From Bradyrhizobium algeriense (GTDB lineage: Bacteria > Pseudomonadota > Alphaproteobacteria > Rhizobiales > Xanthobacteraceae), in contig NZ_JAZHRV010000001.1 of the NCBI RefSeq assembly GCF_036924595.1, positions 1,178,001-1,242,000 of the forward strand: 64,000 nucleotides of DNA. Reading direction: 5' to 3'. The position numbers and the translations under genes were made by a program. Numbering within the stretch: position 1 is the first letter of the stretch; the number at the start of each line of letters is the position of its first letter. Shown here one piece after another: positions 62,722 through 64,000 of this stretch. Under the pieces are notes generated by a model, which had not been told where the DNA came from, did not search any database, and saw only the letters and a list, made by a program, of their open reading frames with translations.

Positions 62722-63411
62722 ATGCTGTTTTCGGGCTACATATTCGATGTGGAAGGTACGCTAGTCGACTGTGTGCGCCAGAATTTGCTGAGCCTGCAGG
62801 AGTCATTGGCCAATTTTGGCGCAACGGTACCCTATGAAATTTTGCAACTCTATTCCGGATTGGACGGCGACCAGACGCTTCAGCTCATTGCTCCCGCTAT
62901 GAGCGCTGAAGAGCGCAAAAGGGTGCTTGAAGCCAAGGAGAAAGTTTACGACGGCAAATATCTGGCAATGGCAAAGTCCTTCGCGGGCGTGCGTGATGTA
63001 CTTGAGGCGATAGCCAAAGCTGGCGGACGAATTGCGCTGGCTACGGATTGCAAAGGCCCAGAACTCAAACATTACCGATCGCTTCTGGATGTTGACGACC
63101 TTATCTCCTGTGTGGCGTGTGGGGACGATGTCGAGCATGGCAAGCCAGACCCTCGGCTGGTGGGGTTGGCGGTTCGAAGGTTAGGTGTGTCGGTCAAGCA
63201 GGCTATCATGATTGGCGATACTCCATATGATGCCGAGGCCGCGAGGTCGGCCGGTGTGGCAGCCGCCGGTCTCCTTACTGGCGGATTCGCCAAGGAAGCT
63301 CTGCTGGAGGCTGGATGCTCCATCGTTGCAGGTGATCTGCCCGAGCTTCTAATGAGTCTGGAAAGTATGAGCGATGAAGGTTCTTTGGACCGCTCAGGAA
63401 GCCCAGCTTGA
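62722..63411 (+). CDS. HAD-superfamily hydrolase (phosphoglycolate-phosphatase-like)
   Basis: 229 residues. Motif I is FDVEGTLVDC (residues 8-17): the nucleophile Asp is present but the second Asp of DxDGT is Glu. Motif II is near RIALATDCK (Thr), motif III the Lys in GDDVEHGKPDPR, motif IV MIGDTPYDAEAA. A helical cap domain lies between. It would remove phosphate from a small metabolite. The Asp-to-Glu change in the acid/base position may slow or redirect the reaction. ATG 62722 has GGGAGG upstream. It stands alone. Confidence 0.87.
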   Translation: MLFSGYIFDVEGTLVDCVRQNLLSLQESLANFGATVPYEILQLYSGLDGDQTLQLIAPAMSAEERKRVLEAKEKVYDGKYLAMAKSFAGVRDVLEAIAKAGGRIALATDCKGPELKHYRSLLDVDDLISCVACGDDVEHGKPDPRLVGLAVRRLGVSVKQAIMIGDTPYDAEAARSAGVAAAGLLTGGFAKEALLEAGCSIVAGDLPELLMSLESMSDEGSLDRSGSPA

Positions 63412-63609
63412 ATTTCCATAGAGCAGGCATCCGATGCATCCGATGACTTACTGTTTCGCAGCGTCGTGTGGCGCGCGTTGGTAAGGTCGGCGGCGCATCC
63501 ATGCCGCGCGCCTGTGCGAGAGGCGGCCCCGGTCCGCCGGCCACGCTTTTATTGCGGGCGTGGCGGTGGAATGGCCGGTTTACCGGGCGCGGGCCTAACC
63601 GATATATCG

Positions 63610-63741
63610 CTATCGGGCTGCCCTTGGGTTTTCCGAGCTTCCGGCGGGATCTGAGCCACGACCGCTTGGGCCGCCGCTCTGCGCGAGCGCAACCGACTGA
63701 TTGCCTAGCAGTACGATCAAGTCGAGTGCAAAATACTTCAT
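63610..63741 (-). CDS. Small secreted protein, 43 aa, possibly truncated
   Basis: MKYFALDLIVLLGNQSVALAQ is a signal peptide, followed by a Gly/Ser-rich stretch and a stop. Related small exported proteins in Bradyrhizobium are usually somewhat longer, so a frameshift is possible. An EcfG-like promoter (63834-63858) lies about 93 bases upstream. Confidence 0.5.
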   Translation of the reverse strand: MKYFALDLIVLLGNQSVALAQSGGPSGRGSDPAGSSENPRAAR

Positions 63742-63833
63742 CGCGGGTTCTTTCTTCCCATCCGGAGGCCTCAGCGGGGCGAACTGAGACCATCTCGCCC
63801 TGGTCTCTGCCGGGGCGGCCGGCACTCGACACG

Positions 63834-63858
63834 AACTTGCAGGGCCGGGCTTGGTTCC
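63834..63858 (-). promoter_or_regulatory. EcfG-like promoter for the small secreted protein gene
   Basis: Minus strand GGAAC (63858-63854), 16 bases, AGTT (63837-63834). Core GTT is kept. Confidence 0.55.
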
Positions 63859-63878
63859 TGAGCCGAGCATGGTGTGAC

Positions 63879-64000
63879 TTAGATCTTTGATCGATGCTCG
63901 GCAGCCTTGTGACGAAGTTCGTCGATCATTTGTTGCGCGCCCGTGCGCGTGAGTAACTCGCCGGACTTATCGGGAACGTCCGCTTCGTCGCAGAGGCGCT
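63879..64000 (-). CDS. C-terminal part of a DUF3072-like protein, cut by the window end
   Basis: The minus strand gives RLCDEADVPDKSGELLTRTG, then AQQMIDELRHKAAEHRSKI, and a stop at 63879. The EADVP..LTRTGAQQMIDEL pattern resembles the C-terminus of DUF3072 proteins (a small helical domain). The start lies beyond 64000. Confidence 0.6.
   Translation of the reverse strand, partial: RLCDEADVPDKSGELLTRTGAQQMIDELRHKAAEHRSKI

Noticed and set aside
1..64000. tRNA, rRNA, CRISPR array, origin of replication
   Set aside because: No cloverleaf-like, rRNA-like or regularly spaced repeat sequence was recognised by reading; a tRNAscan or Rfam search could confirm.

Overview
The window looks like chromosomal accessory DNA of a Bradyrhizobium-type alphaproteobacterium (order Hyphomicrobiales). 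The grounds are: high GC with alphaproteobacterial codon use; families typical of that group (DUF1236, DUF3309, DUF6894, DUF6766, CsbD, PRC-barrel); a direct-repeat LexA box of the form GTTC-N7-GTTC; and many promoters of the form GGAAC-N16-CGTT, the signature of the general stress sigma factor EcfG. No rRNA, tRNA, CRISPR array or intact prophage was seen.

Layout. (1) 1-5.2 kb: an IS630 remnant, a HisKA_2-type sensor kinase, and a graveyard of DNA-repair genes (LigD-like ligase fragment, broken topoisomerase IB, Ku tail). (2) 5.2-41.8 kb: a large exopolysaccharide locus. It holds an initiating polyprenyl-phosphate sugar transferase, two intact and one broken GT4 glycosyltransferases, one GT2, an OPX-type exporter, a Wzz/BY-kinase-type protein, a Wzx-like flippase and a Wzy-like polymerase. 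Precursor and tailoring genes are a nucleotide-sugar dehydrogenase, an MDR/Gfo-Idh fusion oxidoreductase, a DegT aminotransferase, two FkbM and two class I methyltransferases, an AsnB-type amidotransferase, a heparinase II/III-type protein, a pectate-lyase-fold protein and two copies of a GMC oxidoreductase plus aldo/keto reductase pair. IS66 and IS630 fragments are scattered in it. (3) 42-52 kb: small secreted or membrane stress proteins mixed with decayed genes (UvrD-like helicase, Ku and others). (4) 52-54.7 kb: an intact topoisomerase IB next to a broken Ku, lying in a ~1.45 kb direct repeat of the 3.7-5.1 kb segment. (5) 55-64 kb: a frameshifted SIR2-like gene, stress-type membrane proteins, a three-gene membrane/SDR operon, a HAD hydrolase and small ORFs.

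The most striking unifying feature is regulatory. Nine perfect GGAAC-N16-CGTT motifs, plus four with a one-base change in the first -10 position, lie directly upstream of genes and point the right way. They cover the glycosyltransferases, the BY-kinase, the asnB operon and the polymerase operon of the polysaccharide locus as well as the small stress genes of the right flank. The sequence therefore suggests that this polysaccharide locus is part of the EcfG general stress regulon. Two other points stand out: an ORF at 32.5-32.9 kb that is a chimera of the exporter and asnB genes of the same locus, coupled to a methyltransferase; and a concentration of single-base frameshifts in the flanks while about 27 kb of polysaccharide genes has almost none.
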